NCBI RefSeq assembly: GCF_905220415.1 | Contig: NC_059550.1 | Location: forward strand, 3,474,501 to 3,538,500 | Source of the DNA: Colias croceus | Taxonomy: Eukaryota; Arthropoda; Insecta; Lepidoptera; Pieridae | Direction of reading: 5' to 3' | DNA length: 64,000 nucleotides | Shown: positions 24,615 to 37,800 of the stretch, piece by piece | How positions within the stretch are numbered: position 1 is the stretch's first letter | Layout of the letters: every line of letters begins with the position of its first letter | The notes under the pieces: generated by a model | Database searches by the model: none | What the model was told of the DNA's origin: nothing | What the model saw: only the letters and a program-made list of their open reading frames with translations | Position numbers and translations under genes: made by a program

Positions 24615-25514
24615 ATGTTACGTACGAAAATTCATATAGCTCTGAGCGCTATCGGCGCATTCTTCGGTTTATCAGCTTTTATATGTTTTTGTATTGTTTA
24701 CGCCAATGTTGAAGCTGGAATGTGGGCGTTATTATCCGGTAATACCTACTTATATTTTTATTTTTTTGTACCCTTTTCTGGAAATTAAACTGATCTTTAG
24801 AAGCAGACCATTGATTTCCTTGAGAAAGTGTTAATTTGCGATTGTTACATGTTTTAGTTTTTGTATCACATTATTTTTATTAGTGTTTCTATGATTATAC
24901 AGGTATTCATGCATCGTTGACCTTGATGCTGCACTGTCATTATTTAAAAGAATCTTTACATGTAAACTTTTCAAGAAAGGCTCTTCAATACATTGGAGAT
25001 TTTGGAATGGTGGGCTTTATATCAGGGACTGCATTGACATTGTTCTATATATTCCTTGAAATATATTATAAAGCAGGTATATACTATTTTGGATATCAAT
25101 CCTTGTTTTTATCATTTGTCCAATAACTACTTAATTGTCAGAACTCAGAGTAAAAAATCAGTCAACATAATATGTAGGTACCTACATTATACATAACATA
25201 TTTTAACCTGCAAAAGTTGTCAAGTCTTTCTATTTTTAATAGTTTACCTAAATAACAAAAGATCCATTACTTCTTATTCAAAAACTTGAAGGTCACATTA
25301 CAACTATTACAACTATATCTCTGTTACTTGATTATAATCAACATTTTTCTTTGCAGATATTTTACCGATAAAGTCTAGTATTATAATAAGAATGGTGTGG
25401 TCCTTCATGATGATGAAGTGGGGCTTGATGTTGTATATATTTACAAAGAAATACCTACGAACATACAATGATCATCAGTTATTCTCAGAAAATCCTAACA
25501 TTGAAGAAACATAA
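24615..25514 (+). CDS. HRG1-type haem transporter (SLC48A1 family)
   Basis: Three coding exons: 24615-24738, 24903-25076 and 25357-25514, with GT-AG introns and matching phases, giving 456 nt and 151 residues. Four hydrophobic helices are visible at about 7-31, 34-56, 70-96 and 106-128, the topology of HRG1. The fourth helix carries VWSFMMMKW, very close to the VWSF..KW motif of animal HRG1. His52 and His54 in helix 2 lie where the family has its haem-coordinating His. A basic-aromatic KKYLRTY after helix 4 resembles the family's cytosolic FARKY-type haem-binding segment. The known family function is movement of haem from endo-lysosomes to the cytosol, fitting insects that recycle dietary haem. 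The gene starts about 340 bp after the zinc-finger gene's polyadenylation signals. Its own 3' end is unclear: AATAAA occurs at 26355 and 27230, and a MITE lies between them. Confidence 0.85.
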
Positions 25515-26603
25515 TTTAGATTGTTCTTATTAAACCATACAAACCTAATTGAAAATGTAGAAGTATGTTTCGCTTGCAATTTTAATGATTGTTCTTGTTC
25601 TGACATTTTAAAAATTTGTTACTGTATAACATTGCAATCAGGTTTCTAAGTCGAAAATGTTTTTAAAATTGTGTTAGGTCATTCACTTGAGTGAGTCATA
25701 CATTTAATTAATATTTTGTATATTTAATAGTTGTGCAATCCCATATTTTTAGTATATATTGTGTGAATGGACTACATAATATCTAAGTTTGCCACCTATA
25801 TTATATATTTTTTTAGTGTGGAGATGAAAATTTGACTTTTCTCTGATTTAAAATTAGATACATTTTCCCAAAGTTATCAATTTCATTACCTGTTGTTTTT
25901 GTAATACTATTTACTGTGATATTGAGTACTTTATAATATAATATGAGTGGCAACCCTTAACAATAATTTACATTTGATACTTAAATTGGGTTGTCTTTGC
26001 CTTTTTATTATATTCACTTCATAGCAATCCAATGCTAATGTTAAAACTTTCTGATAACTAATTATACAAATCGTAAAAAAATATGTAGCATAATACCCAA
26101 GTAGGTTGAATATTTACAATGATTAATGATTATTGGAATTTTTTTAAATTTAAATACAACCAAAATGTAAATGTTGAAACTGGTTTAGACTTGAATTTAC
26201 CAAAAATAATATTAGTTAATTATTATTTATTTAATGCTTGATTTGATTTTCTTTTTAGAAAATTAAATTCCCAGTATTTTTTGAAAAGGCTAAAGATTTA
26301 TGTTATTAAATTTCATTTGAACTTATTGATGTTAGTGTAGAAATAATATGGTCTAATAAATTTAAGAAAACAATGTTTGGCTAGTAGATTAGGAAAAACT
26401 TGACTGAAAAATTTTATTAGGTCATAGGTGAAGGTATTAAAAAGACTAATTTTTTTTTTGTTAATTTTATATATTTTGTAGTTTTAAATTGGCTATAGTT
26501 ATCTAAATTTAATTGATTCGGTATTATTTGGTATTAAATTTTCAGGGTAGCTTTTATTTATTTTTTATTATTTTTCTATCAAAAAATGTAAAACTGTTGT
26601 ATA

Positions 26604-27174
26604 GTTCAGGATACATCGCCTATTTTTGCAAGTGACTACTATCAAGCTAATTTTCCGTTTGTAGCTTTATTTTGATGAGACGCCCAATAATTTCGTGTAC
26701 GAAAGTCTCGATTGTGGTAGCTAACAGAGATAACAAGGATAAAAAATTTTGATTTGATGGTTCTCAAATATTTATTACTAACTGAATGAATTTTTTTTTT
26801 GTTCAATCTCCAGATAATTACCTAAATTATTCGAAAAAATATTTGTCCTACAAAATCTATGGTTTGTTCAAAGAGTCCCCCTTTCCAAAGTGTATCGATA
26901 ACGAGGTCATCATAAATGATTACTAACAAGCTGATTTTTTTTTGTTTTCACTTAGTTAATGTTTATATAATTCAACAGACATATTGTCCTACAAATTGCG
27001 TAATAAATATTTGAGAACCATCAAATCAAAAAATTTAATCCTTGTTATCTCTGTTAGCTACCACAATCGAGAGTTTCGTACACGAAATTATTCGGTGTCT
27101 CATCAAAATAAAGCTACAAACGGAAAATCAGCTTGATAGTAGTCACTTGCAAAAATGGGCGATGTATCCTGAAC
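26604..27174. mobile_element. Long-TIR MITE (571 bp, TA duplication)
   Basis: The first 175 bp (from GTTCAGGATACATCGCC) are repeated in reverse complement at 27000-27174 with only a few mismatches. TA flanks both ends (26602-26603 and 27175-27176), suggesting a Tc1/mariner-like mobiliser. The ~220-bp centre is AT-rich and non-coding. It lies downstream of the HRG1-type gene, possibly within its 3' UTR. Confidence 0.8.
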
Positions 27175-28281
27175 TAGTATAAATTCATATCTATATGCAT
27201 GTATGTAATGTTATAAAAAGGTGATTTAAATAAAATTGTTTTATAAATATTCTTTTAATGTTTCCTCCATTCCTTAAATTATTTACAAACTTGTAAGCTT
27301 TAAAAGACATAAATGAGAGAGAAGTTAATGAACTGAATGAAGCTCATGTAGAGTTAATTCAGATAGAGAAAAATAAAATAAAATGATGATTTTAAAAGTT
27401 TAATTTCATTCATAATACCATTACGGTAATGATGTAAATGAAGCAATTTGAAGAAAACTCGCTGCGAACTGTGGTGTAAACTGTAAAGTGTAAACTAAAC
27501 GAGGATTCATATTCAGTAGATCGTAGAGCGCGCGTTGTAGAGCACGCGCGTTGTCTACTGGCTGCCAAAGCAGTGTAATACGCGCGGGAAAAATGACATT
27601 TAAAATTATTAAAAAGTGCGCCTGATTTTTTTATTATTATTTTTTGAACGTAGCAATAGTTGTGGAATGTATACAAATAAAGTATAATAAGTACCAAGTT
27701 GGCAGTGGATTTTTTTTATTTTAAAACACCAGTGGTGAGTTCTTTCATTTTACTAATTATTTAAAATAAGGCTTATAAAAATAACAAAAATATGTACATT
27801 AATTTCAACAACTTCCTGTAGCCCTAGAATGGCTTTTAACGTATAAAAGTTATGCCTAGAGGGGAACTTTTCATGAAAATTCATAAGTCTCGAGGAGGTT
27901 CGCATTGCAGGGAATCATTTTCGCATTTTGTTGTTCATAAAAAGTAGATAAGTAGTACCTACGAGCTACGTTCTTCGGTATTTACATCTATTAATAATAA
28001 CATTTTTTTTATTTAATTAGTTTAATTTGAAAATCATTAAATATTTTTAAAGCGTGCACATTTTATCTTAAAATCATCTAAAGTTATCATATAAAGATAT
28101 AATAATTGAACGGTCTGCGGAGAAAACAGTGGAATTCCTTAGAAAGATAATTGACTGCCTGAAAATGAAATATCAGCTCATCAACGAGCGAGTAAATTTT
28201 TTAAAGTACAATACTTTAATTCTCACAAGTAAGCCTAAAATTCTACACCTCATAGTAAGTAGTAGTAGGTAATTATAGTAA

Positions 28282-28451
28282 TCTATAATATAAAAATGAA
28301 TCGCAAAATGTGTTGGTAAGCGCATAACTCGAGAACAGCTGGACCGATTTCGTTAATTCTTTTTTTATAAGATTCCTTGAAGTACGAGGATGGTTCTTAT
28401 GTAGAGAAAACGTAAATATGTACCACGGGCGAAGCCGGGGCGGACCGCTAG
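28282..28451 (+). mobile_element. Helitron-like repeat (family C)
   Basis: Begins TCTATAATATAAAAATG after an A and ends GGGGCGGACCGCTAG before a T, again the A|TC...CTAG|T signature. The 3' end, ACCACGGGCGAAGCCGGGGC, is shared with the inverted copy at 45372-45533. Non-coding. Confidence 0.6.
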
Positions 28452-31400
28452 TATATTATAATAATGATTTAAAAAAATCTCCAAAGGGTCTCTAGGTACT
28501 CTGCGTATTGGACCTGTGTCCAAAGGACCGGGTATCTTCCTTCTGGTGGTAAACGAGAAACATACCTTATCATTATTTTCTTTGGTTTCAAGCACTTGAA
28601 CTAGAATAAATAATTATACATACTTACTTCAATAGACAAAAGCTAGCAAAATATTATCAGGCAATAATTTACAAATTTTTCAAAATAAAAAAGTCTTTGC
28701 CACTAAACGACGTATAATGAAATGAAGCGGTATTTTCTGTTATTCCATCAATTTTGTAAGCAATAGACATTAGTACGTGATGCACGGTCCGTTCCGTTCC
28801 AACAGAGAATGTAATGATAGCAAATCGTTTGTTATTCACCTTAGAAACAGGAAGAGGAAACCACTAAATCTAGTGTAAGTACATTGTTTTAACATTTTCG
28901 TAAATAAAATAAACAAATTTTTATACGCATATCAAGGTTTCTAGGTACCTAAAAGTTAGCAATAAAAAAATATTGCTTGAATGTCATTGAAATTTTTTGT
29001 ATGTTATTGGTAATATATTGGTTTATGGTAGAGGTAACTGTACCTTCGACTCTGTGCTTAACCCTCTTCCCATCATTTCAGTAAAATAATATTCTATAAT
29101 ATTAGAGTAGTTTCATTTATATCTCCTCTCCTAAAGTCTACAACCATCTTCATTAAAACCCGTATTAACATAACTACATAAATGATGACCAACATGTAAG
29201 TGTTAATAAAATCAAACAGATTTATGTCACCGATAATTCATAAAATACAATCGGTATACTGCTGAGTGCTAACATCACAACAAACAGCGTTCATTACCAT
29301 TTGCATCTCAAGATTTCTTCTGGCGCGGATGCTTCAGCCAGTTTTCCCAGGCTTATTTATAATTGCTTAGCGATATAATTATACACTATAAACCGGCAGT
29401 GATCATCGCGTGCGTTTCCGTTTGCATAAACGACTTCGCTTCCAGAAACTAATAAAATAAATAAGTTTATAGTTCGGGATTGCTGCTTTAGTGGCACTAT
29501 ATTCGCGGGCTTTAGTGAGAAAGCTCTACTCGGGTTAGAATTTAATTGGCAGCTGTTAGGTACAATTTTTTTTTAATTCCCTTTATTTAGTTATTTATTT
29601 AATGTTCATCAATAGAGAAATATGAACTTAGGTATACGTATTTTGCTGTCGCCTGTCTCTGCCCTCTGGTGATTGGATTATTTTCTAAATCTTCAGAAGC
29701 AACAAGCTAATTTTATGTAGTTAACTAGTATGAAAATAAAAAAAATATATTAAGAATTTTCTACAGTTTATTTTATCAGTTATAAATCATTAAAATACTA
29801 AGATACATAATATGTTACAATTATTGTTCAACGCACCCTCGTGTTCAGGAGTCCTTGAGTTTCAATAGTCGAAGAATAAATTTTTCAACTGAAGCAAAAA
29901 AAGTTTATTTCAACATTTAACGTTAGTCAATAGTTTTTTTTCTCTATGCTTTTGTCATTTGTAATTGCTTCTTATTTGAAGATGCCTAATTATGAAATTC
30001 TTATTGAATGTAGAGCGGAAAATCATAAGACCCAAAATGACTTTACAAATTGGAGAATTCCTTTTCCAAGGTGGATCACCACTGTTGCGGAACATACAAA
30101 TTTCTTAATGAATATTTATAACAAAGTAATTCATCCTTCCTTGAAGTACCTAATCGGTCTTACCTGTACTAAATGAACTTGCAAAAGATCCGGCGTGGTT
30201 CGTCCATTGTATTCCGATCATTGTAGATCTTACAAAACAGTGATATATGGGGTCGTGTTAAACAAATAATAGTATAATTCACAATCAGACTCAAGTCTCT
30301 TCGGACCGGCTTTGTTTGAAGGTAACTTTCAGTTAAACGAGTACTGTCTATTAGCTATTACCACACGATTACTTCACAACTATATACGTAATTGTTCCTA
30401 TGTAATATTATGTTTAAGTTAACGCATTATTTAAAAATTTAAAATGAACCTATGTCATCATAATAGATATCATCCAGCATTCAGTGATCGCACTGTATAT
30501 TTATCGCATTAAAAAAGTAAACGTAAAGAATTTATTTGTATTTGCAGCTTAGGTACAAATAAATAACTTGACATATTTTTTGCAACAATTAAAAAGGCTG
30601 TTTCTATCTGAAGAAGAAATTTGTACATACAGGTAAAATAGTTCTGTACAGTAAAGGTTTCATCATTACCTACTCGGTTAATATGTGCTTTATATCTTAT
30701 TGACTTATTCCATCTGTTATTTTGGAAATAATGACAACAACATAAAATGGGATTGTACAGTTTCAAAATTGGGGCGACCTAAATCCATATTTTTAAAGTT
30801 TTACAAGACGTGACAAAGCCAGGTCAGCGTGAAGTAAGACTCGTTAAATGTATTGACAGATAATGTTAGTTTTTGGTTACAAAGACATGCTACGTTCACT
30901 TTTGTACGCGTATCGAATTCCTTACAAAGGAAATCTTATAGATGTGTTTGCAAGAATCTTTACTTCTCACAATATTGTCTGAAGGTCGTACATGCATATT
31001 ACATACACAGAATGGAAGGGGCGTGTACGAATTTCTGTTATTAGTTACATCTATGTATAAAAAAAGTTTTAAAACATATTGACTATGCAACTAGAATTAA
31101 ATCATTCTAGTGCATAAACATTGAATAATTCTGAGCTAACACTACATGTGTTTTGTATTCAAGATCAATACCGCATCCTTTACATAACGGCGTAAACACT
31201 AGTGAATTTATTACACTTTCTACATGTTTATAATCTCGCATCTGCGTTTTGCGAATTCCGCCAACCGCAGATTAGCATATCGAATTGTGTTGATATCGAA
31301 GTCACGCAATCATGTTCTTATTTCCTCGTCGCTTATTAGGAAGCAAAAACAGAAAAGCCAATGAATGCAAAGCCTAAAAGTAGCGTGTTCCAGAATAAAA

Positions 31401-31809
31401 TGGTAGAGCTAACAGAATTGGTCTGAATTGTGTCGTAAACAGTTTTTTAACGTTGCCGTCGGTATAGTACGTAGGTACAAAAACCTACAAATTTATTCCA
31501 CAAAACATTTCTTAGGTTGTTTTCTGGGAAGGAAATGCAGAAGCGTGGAACATCAGTCGCGCTTGGCCGAACACTTTCCTATTACGCAACACCTGCTAAT
31601 CTTATATTACGATATGAAATAACCAATTTTACGTAAAATTATTAATTTTCTCATATTGTATTTATTTTATGCGCGGCTATTATCCATTGAGTAACAAACA
31701 TCTGTGTTGGTCTTTGGTTGATTAACATTTTTGTTCCGATATCAATCGTCTTTTAATAAAGATAAGTAGATAGTTATATTCCTCAGAATCAATCTCAAAT
31801 TGCTAAAAA

Positions 31810-32072
31810 GTGTTTTATTTATACACGTACACACACACAAACACACACACACACACACACACACAAACACTCACACCACACATTCATTGGGTTGGCTATC
31901 CCCCTTTTATTTTTAATTTTTGCCTTTGTATAAATTTTGTGTTTGTTTTAACCTTTATCTAGACCACAATGTAGGTATTAGCTTTGCCTAGCAAGAGAGC
32001 CAGAGCCTCATAATCAATATTGTATATCCTAAAGGTGAAATAAAGATTTATTTTATTTATTTATTTATTTAT
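31810..32072 (+). repeat. CA microsatellite and adjoining LINE 3' tail
   Basis: A (CA)n tract with a few interruptions covers about 31827-31877. From there a non-coding stretch ends with GGTGAAATAAAGATTTATTT and a (TTTA)n run to about 32072, the usual look of a 5'-truncated LINE with a simple-repeat tail. The family is not assigned. Confidence 0.5.
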
Positions 32073-32736
32073 AATTTTTGTAATCAAACTTATGTAGAAA
32101 GGTAAGTGAATGGCTAATAAAGAGTGTAGTTATGTTTAAATCGGAATATAATAATTTAATAACCCTATCGATATTTTAACTTTTTGAGTATATTCTTCCC
32201 TTTTTTGTACATAAATATATACCTTTTTAAAATATCATGCCAAAAAAACATACAACATGAATGCACTAATTGGTTCAATAAACGTAGGTACAATTATAGT
32301 TATTTATGTTAGTTTCTGAATCGATTTCATAACCCATCAATGTCTGAACTAACTTATCCATGTAAACAGTTTCCTGTTTGATAATTAGGTAGCTATATAT
32401 AATTAATAATTATATGAATCGTAATAAGATTTATTTATCACTAATTAAAAATTGCGTGTTTGAAAAAAGTTTTTGCTGTCACTTAATAATGTTTTAATAA
32501 TCATGAATTAATAATAGCACGAGGGCTTTAAAAGGTCAAATTATTCAATTATTTTATTTACCTAGTTAGTTTAATTGTACTTAAACACCCATTAAATATA
32601 ATATTGCGTGAGGTTTTTTATTTAAACGTGGTTGTATGATGTTTAATGCATCCTTTGACAAGGCTGTCTAAAAACGAAGATAAACCACGATAAGCATAAA
32701 TTTTTATAAACCAGCTTCACATCGAATTATACTTTA

Positions 32737-32955
32737 CTAGCTTTTCGCCCGCAGCTATAACCTATAAGACGGCGTAGTCAATGAAAATCCCACATAGTTT
32801 CCGTTACCGTGGGATTTTCGGGATAAGCACTACTACCTATGTGTCAATCCAAGTTATCTTCTATGTGTGTGCCAAATTTCATGAAAATAGGTTCAACAGT
32901 TTGCGCGAAGGAGTGACAAACAAAAATACAAATTTTCGTATTTACAGATAATATA
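32737..32955 (-). mobile_element. Helitron-like repeat (inverse orientation)
   Basis: CTAGCTTTTCGCCCGCAGC at the left is the complement of a GC-rich, CTAG-terminated 3' end. The body holds the complement of family-A-like blocks (ATCCAAGTTATCTTCTATGTG, GGGATTTTCGGGATAAG), so it is a diverged relative of family A. The right border is approximate. Confidence 0.5.
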
Positions 32956-33448
32956 AGTATCAATTATAGTTAACATCTTAAAGAAATACATTAATACTTG
33001 GCAATTACTTAAGATCTCAAATAAAAGCTGCGGAAAAATTACGATGTCGTAAAAGCCTTATCACTCAGCGCGGGATAAACTGTAAGATATATACGATTAC
33101 TAATTGCAAACGAATTGTACAAAATCACCGACTTCTTGCTGCATTCCCCATATGTCTTGCATTCTCGGTACATTCTCAAGAACAAGGTTCCAGGGTAACG
33201 GTGATCGCGATACGCTTTCATGTCGGAATGCGTCTATAATGCTTAACTCTATGGTGTTTGTGAATAGAGCTTTATGGATTGTATTGTCATTTTTTAGAAG
33301 TCGCATGTCGCAGATTCTATTCGTATTTATTTTTCGATTTGAATATCTTTCTTTGGAGGATCTTTGTTGTGTCGGAGAAAACACGTGCCATTGAGATTTT
33401 TGTTAAATTACTTGTTGAGAACACTCATTTTTAGTGTAAACTGCCATC

Positions 33449-34882
33449 ATGAATCCTGATCCTCCCGACCCTGGCAAACCTCCTGACATCCAGGGTGAGG
33501 TGATGGAAGCAGAGCACATAAGCAATAAAAGGCAACGGTCTGAGGCATCCATTGCTGATACAGACATTATTCCGTCTAAAAGACATGTAACAGTTACCAA
33601 CTACGCGATCGCATCCTCTCAAAATTCATATGTGGATCCCATTTTATCTAATCCCATTACATATTCCGACAATGACAGTGGTCCTTTTATTGTATATGTG
33701 TCCCGTACGGAGGCCGATCCTGCGGCGGGTTTAACTATTAGGCCGATTAAATTTGGATCATTCCTATACAATAATCGTGTAGCTAACATAGCTAAAGATG
33801 GAGTTAAAGCTATTGGGCGTAATAAAATTTCTGTGCAATTCAATACCGCTAGTGACGCAAATAATTTTATAAATTTCCCCCCTCTTAAAGATTCAAATTA
33901 CCAAGCCTCCATTCCAACTTTTCACATCACCCGTATGGGCATTGTCAAAGGTGTCCCTACGGAGTGGTCTATGGAAGAATTTATCAGCCATGTGGATTTC
34001 CCAGGTGGAAGAGGCAAAATTTTGAAAGCCAGACGGCTTAATAAAAAAATTAGAATAGATGGTGTTACTTCATGGTCACCATCTCAAACAGTTGTTTTGA
34101 CCTTTCAGGGCCAAATTCGTCCAGATAGAATATACTGCCTTTACAACTCCATGCCAGTAGAAGTGTACCAATACCCCACAATTCAATGCTATAAATGCTG
34201 TCGGTTTGGACATGTACGCGACCAATGCCGCTCTAAGGAACGTTGTTTCAAATGCTCACAGGCCCATTTGGGCGACTCTTGTCCAATTTTAGAGTCTGAT
34301 GCGACATGCCTCCATTGTACTGGTAAGCACTATGCCACCGATAGAAAATGTCCCGAACAAGCTAGGCAAAAGGCCATTAAGCAGTTAATGGCATCTGAAG
34401 GTATATCTTTTGAGGATGCTTCTAGAGTCATCCCGTCAACTCGTAGATCCTATGCTGAGAATATTCAGATGCAGAAACCTTTATCTATGCATCCCCAAAG
34501 CCTCCCGTCTTCCCATTTTAATCCTCCTATCCAATCAACACCTAATGTCTCATACAGGAAAACAGTCACTCAGACCCCCCGTTCCCGAGCTCCTCTGGGT
34601 AAGTCTTATGATAAGGATGCACATCATTCTATCATTCGTGAACCTCCTTCCTCCCTTTCTAATGGTTGTGCTTTCCCTAATACAGGCTCTTCACTTCCTT
34701 TTGATGAACATCTACTTAATATGTGTTTATCTTTTATAGAGACTTTACTTTCTTATCCCCACCAATTACCGTCCAACGTTGCCGAAAGATTATCTCGTTT
34801 CTCATCAATCCTCAATTATGGATCTAGTGTTTCTGCAATGGAACGCTCAGAGTATCCGTCCCAAGAAGCACGAGATTTTTGA
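33449..34882 (+). CDS. LINE ORF1: gag-like CCHC RNA-binding protein
   Basis: A 477-residue protein. Residues about 65-245 are an RRM-like/gag region with the FGSFLYNN and ITRMGIVKGVPTEWS blocks seen in Jockey/I-group ORF1 proteins. Three zinc knuckles follow: CYKCCRFGHVRDQC, CFKCSQAHLGDSC and CLHCTGKHYATDRKC (residues about 249-301). The C-terminal third is Pro/Ser-rich. Its expected job is to bind the element RNA and form the ribonucleoprotein particle. It overlaps ORF2, which lies in the +1 frame, by 65-104 bases depending on the ORF2 start. Confidence 0.9.
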   Translation: MNPDPPDPGKPPDIQGEVMEAEHISNKRQRSEASIADTDIIPSKRHVTVTNYAIASSQNSYVDPILSNPITYSDNDSGPFIVYVSRTEADPAAGLTIRPIKFGSFLYNNRVANIAKDGVKAIGRNKISVQFNTASDANNFINFPPLKDSNYQASIPTFHITRMGIVKGVPTEWSMEEFISHVDFPGGRGKILKARRLNKKIRIDGVTSWSPSQTVVLTFQGQIRPDRIYCLYNSMPVEVYQYPTIQCYKCCRFGHVRDQCRSKERCFKCSQAHLGDSCPILESDATCLHCTGKHYATDRKCPEQARQKAIKQLMASEGISFEDASRVIPSTRRSYAENIQMQKPLSMHPQSLPSSHFNPPIQSTPNVSYRKTVTQTPRSRAPLGKSYDKDAHHSIIREPPSSLSNGCAFPNTGSSLPFDEHLLNMCLSFIETLLSYPHQLPSNVAERLSRFSSILNYGSSVSAMERSEYPSQEARDF

Positions 34883-37800
34883 ATTAATAACCAATCATAA
34901 ACCTCTGGTTCTTGCTATCTCAGAGACATGGTTAATGCCCGGTTCCCGGTTTAGGGTTCCAGGGTATTCCTGTCTTAGAGATGACAGAGCCGATGGTTAT
35001 GCCGGCTGTGCTCTGCTCTTGAATAACAGTATTCCCTTTTCACAAATTCCACTTCCCCACCATGGCTGTAACTTTAATGCAGTTGCAGCTAGAGCTGCTA
35101 ATATTTCAGTCTTATCCGTTTATGTTCCTCACCCTCATCCTAGTTTTATTCCAGAGCTTTCCTTAATCATCTCCTCTCTACCTCCCCCTGTTATTATTAT
35201 GGGTGACTTTAATGGCCACCATACTTCTTGGGGCTCGTACATTTGCGACTCCTTTGGATATCTTCTGGTCGACCTCTTTGAAGATCTAAATATGTGTATT
35301 ATTAACGATTGCCTTCCTACCCGTAGAGTTTCCCCATTACAAAATCCTAATACTGTAGTGGACTTAACAATTTGTTCTTCTGTTTTAGCCCCTTCCTTTT
35401 CTTGTTCTACGCTTTCCTCTACTCATGGGAGCGACCATTTTCCAATCCTCATCTCCTGCTCACGCACAGTTCATGTTCCCACTAGTGCTTTCCCACCTTT
35501 GCTCAAATTTAAGTTAGGCAATGCCGACTGGGAGAAATTTGCCAACTCCCTTGATACCAAAATAAGTAATCTCCCAAATGCTTCACCTGAGAATTGTTTG
35601 GAATCTTATTCTCTTTTTGTTAACTGTCTCGATACTACTGCTACCGAATCTTTCCCATTGAAAACTTATTCAACTCTGTCTGTTAGGAAGTTGCCTCCTC
35701 CCTGGTGGGATCATGAGTGTACTGCCATAGTTAAGGACCGTAAAGAAGCCGAGTTAAGATATGATTCCATTATGTCTTATGAGAACTTTATAAATTATAA
35801 GAAAATTGCAGCACGCACTAAACGGGTGCTATCAAGAAAAAAGAAACAGGGCTGGGTCCGTTTCTGTGAGAGCTTATCTCCAAAAACTCCGCCATCATTA
35901 ATGTGGAATAGTATTCGCCGTTTCCGTGGAGCTCTATGTGATAAAAATAGAATATCCAACAACTCAGACACTTGGCTTGATGATTTTATTGACAAACTAT
36001 CCCCTCCATTTGTCCCCTCTTCTGATCATTTTCCTTGTCCTCCCCATAATTTGGTATCATACGACAGTATGGATTGCCCATTCACCATGCAAGAACTTGT
36101 TACGGTTCTTGATGGCTTAAAAGACTCATCCCCTGGGGTTGATGGTATACCATATTCTTTTCTTTGCAAGTCAGGCGATCAAACAAAATCTTTTTTCCTA
36201 AATTTAATTAACATTTTCTTTTTACATGCCATTATTCCCGACTCTTGGAAAACCCAGCTTATTATCCCTATCCCCAAACCCGGCAAGGATCCCCTTAACC
36301 CCAATTCCTATAGACCAATTGCCCTGTCTTCTACCTTAGCCAAAATCACCGAACACCTTATTAAAAATCGTCTAGAATGGCTGGTCGAGAACAGAGGTCT
36401 CCTGTCTAGTTCCCAATTTGGTTTTAGGAAAGGTTTGAGTGTACTAGATAGTCTTAGTATTCTAACAACTGACATACGTTCCTCTTTTCACAATAAACAT
36501 TATCTGGTCGGCGTATTTTTGGATGTAGTATCAGCGTACGATAATGTTCTTCTTCCAGTGCTCAGACAGAAAATGTTACAGCTGAGTTTGCCTGAGAGGA
36601 TGATACATTTCATCTTCAACTTATTAATGTTGAGGACGATACAAGTACGCTGTTCTAAAGATACACCTACTAGACTTGTATTTAAAGGCCTCCCTCAAGG
36701 TTCCGTTTTGAGTCCATTATTGTATTCTATATACACCTGGGATTTGGATAAAGCCATTCCATCGTATTGTAGCGTTCTGCAGTATGCGGATGATATAGCA
36801 TTGTATGCTTCGTCAGAGAATATGGATGTGATTACCTTCCGACTTAACAGCGCCTTGTCTTATTTGGAAAATTGGATGAGCGATCATGGCTTGTCACTAT
36901 CGCCCAGCAAAAGCAATGTAGTTGTGTTCACGAAAAAACGCTTGATCCCACAGCCGGTAATATTACTAGAAAACTCCTCAATCCCTGTAGTCAACAAGAT
37001 TAAATTTCTAGGGGTGGTGCTTGACCAAAAGCTGAATGGTATGGCTCACACTAACTACATTTCTCAGAAGTGCGAAAAGGGTATTAATGTTTTACGCTCC
37101 CTAGCTGGTGTTTGGTGGGGATCACATCCATATTGTCAAAAACTAGTTTACAATGCTATAATCCGTAGCCATTTGGATTATGCTTCGTTCATCTTAGAAC
37201 CTTGCAACAAAACAGCTTTAATAAAATTGGACAGAATACAATACAAGTGTCTGCGACTCATTATAGGTGCCATGAAGTCTACCCCAGTCAATGCCCTTCA
37301 GGTAGAATGTGTAGACCCTCCATTATCTCTCCGCCGTCAATATCTGGCAGACAAGTATTTCTTTCGGCTTATACAATTATCCTCCCATCCCCTTCTTCCT
37401 AAAATTCGAAATTTACTTCAAATACTTACCCTAAACAACCTCCGTCGTCCATCTGATTTTCCTTGCCTACTTAAAAGTCTCATCAAATTTAACCGCCTTC
37501 CGGATCCAACATTCCAATTTAGTATCCATCCTTTATATTCAACTCCATTTCATGCACTAGTTTTTAACCCCAACATTAATATAAGTTCTGGTATTCAAAA
37601 ATATGCTCCAGATTCTAACGTTGCTTTTAATTGTCTGGTTTCTTCCTACTGGCGTGGTTATAATCTTTTTTTCACGGATGCCTCAAAAGTGTCAAATCAT
37701 CTTGCTGTAGGTATTGCTGTTTGGCACCATAACTCCAACACTATTTTACAATTTAAATGTCCCCCTCTCTCTTCTGTTTTTACTGGTGAAGCCACAGCTA

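Larger units (their letters stand above)
27177..33344. other. Gene-free region with repeat pieces
   Basis: No recognisable exon. It contains Helitron-like repeats (28282-28451 and 32737-32955), a CA microsatellite with an adjoining LINE tail (31810-32072), and an antisense 94-codon ORF near its right end (33100-33384, minus) that I could not identify and that the I-group LINE has interrupted. ORFs at 27410-27697 (-) and 29946-30176 (+) show no motif. Confidence 0.4.

Noticed and set aside
29946..30176. 76-codon plus ORF with several aromatic residues
   Set aside because: No domain, no flanking splice or promoter signals, AT-rich setting; probably chance.
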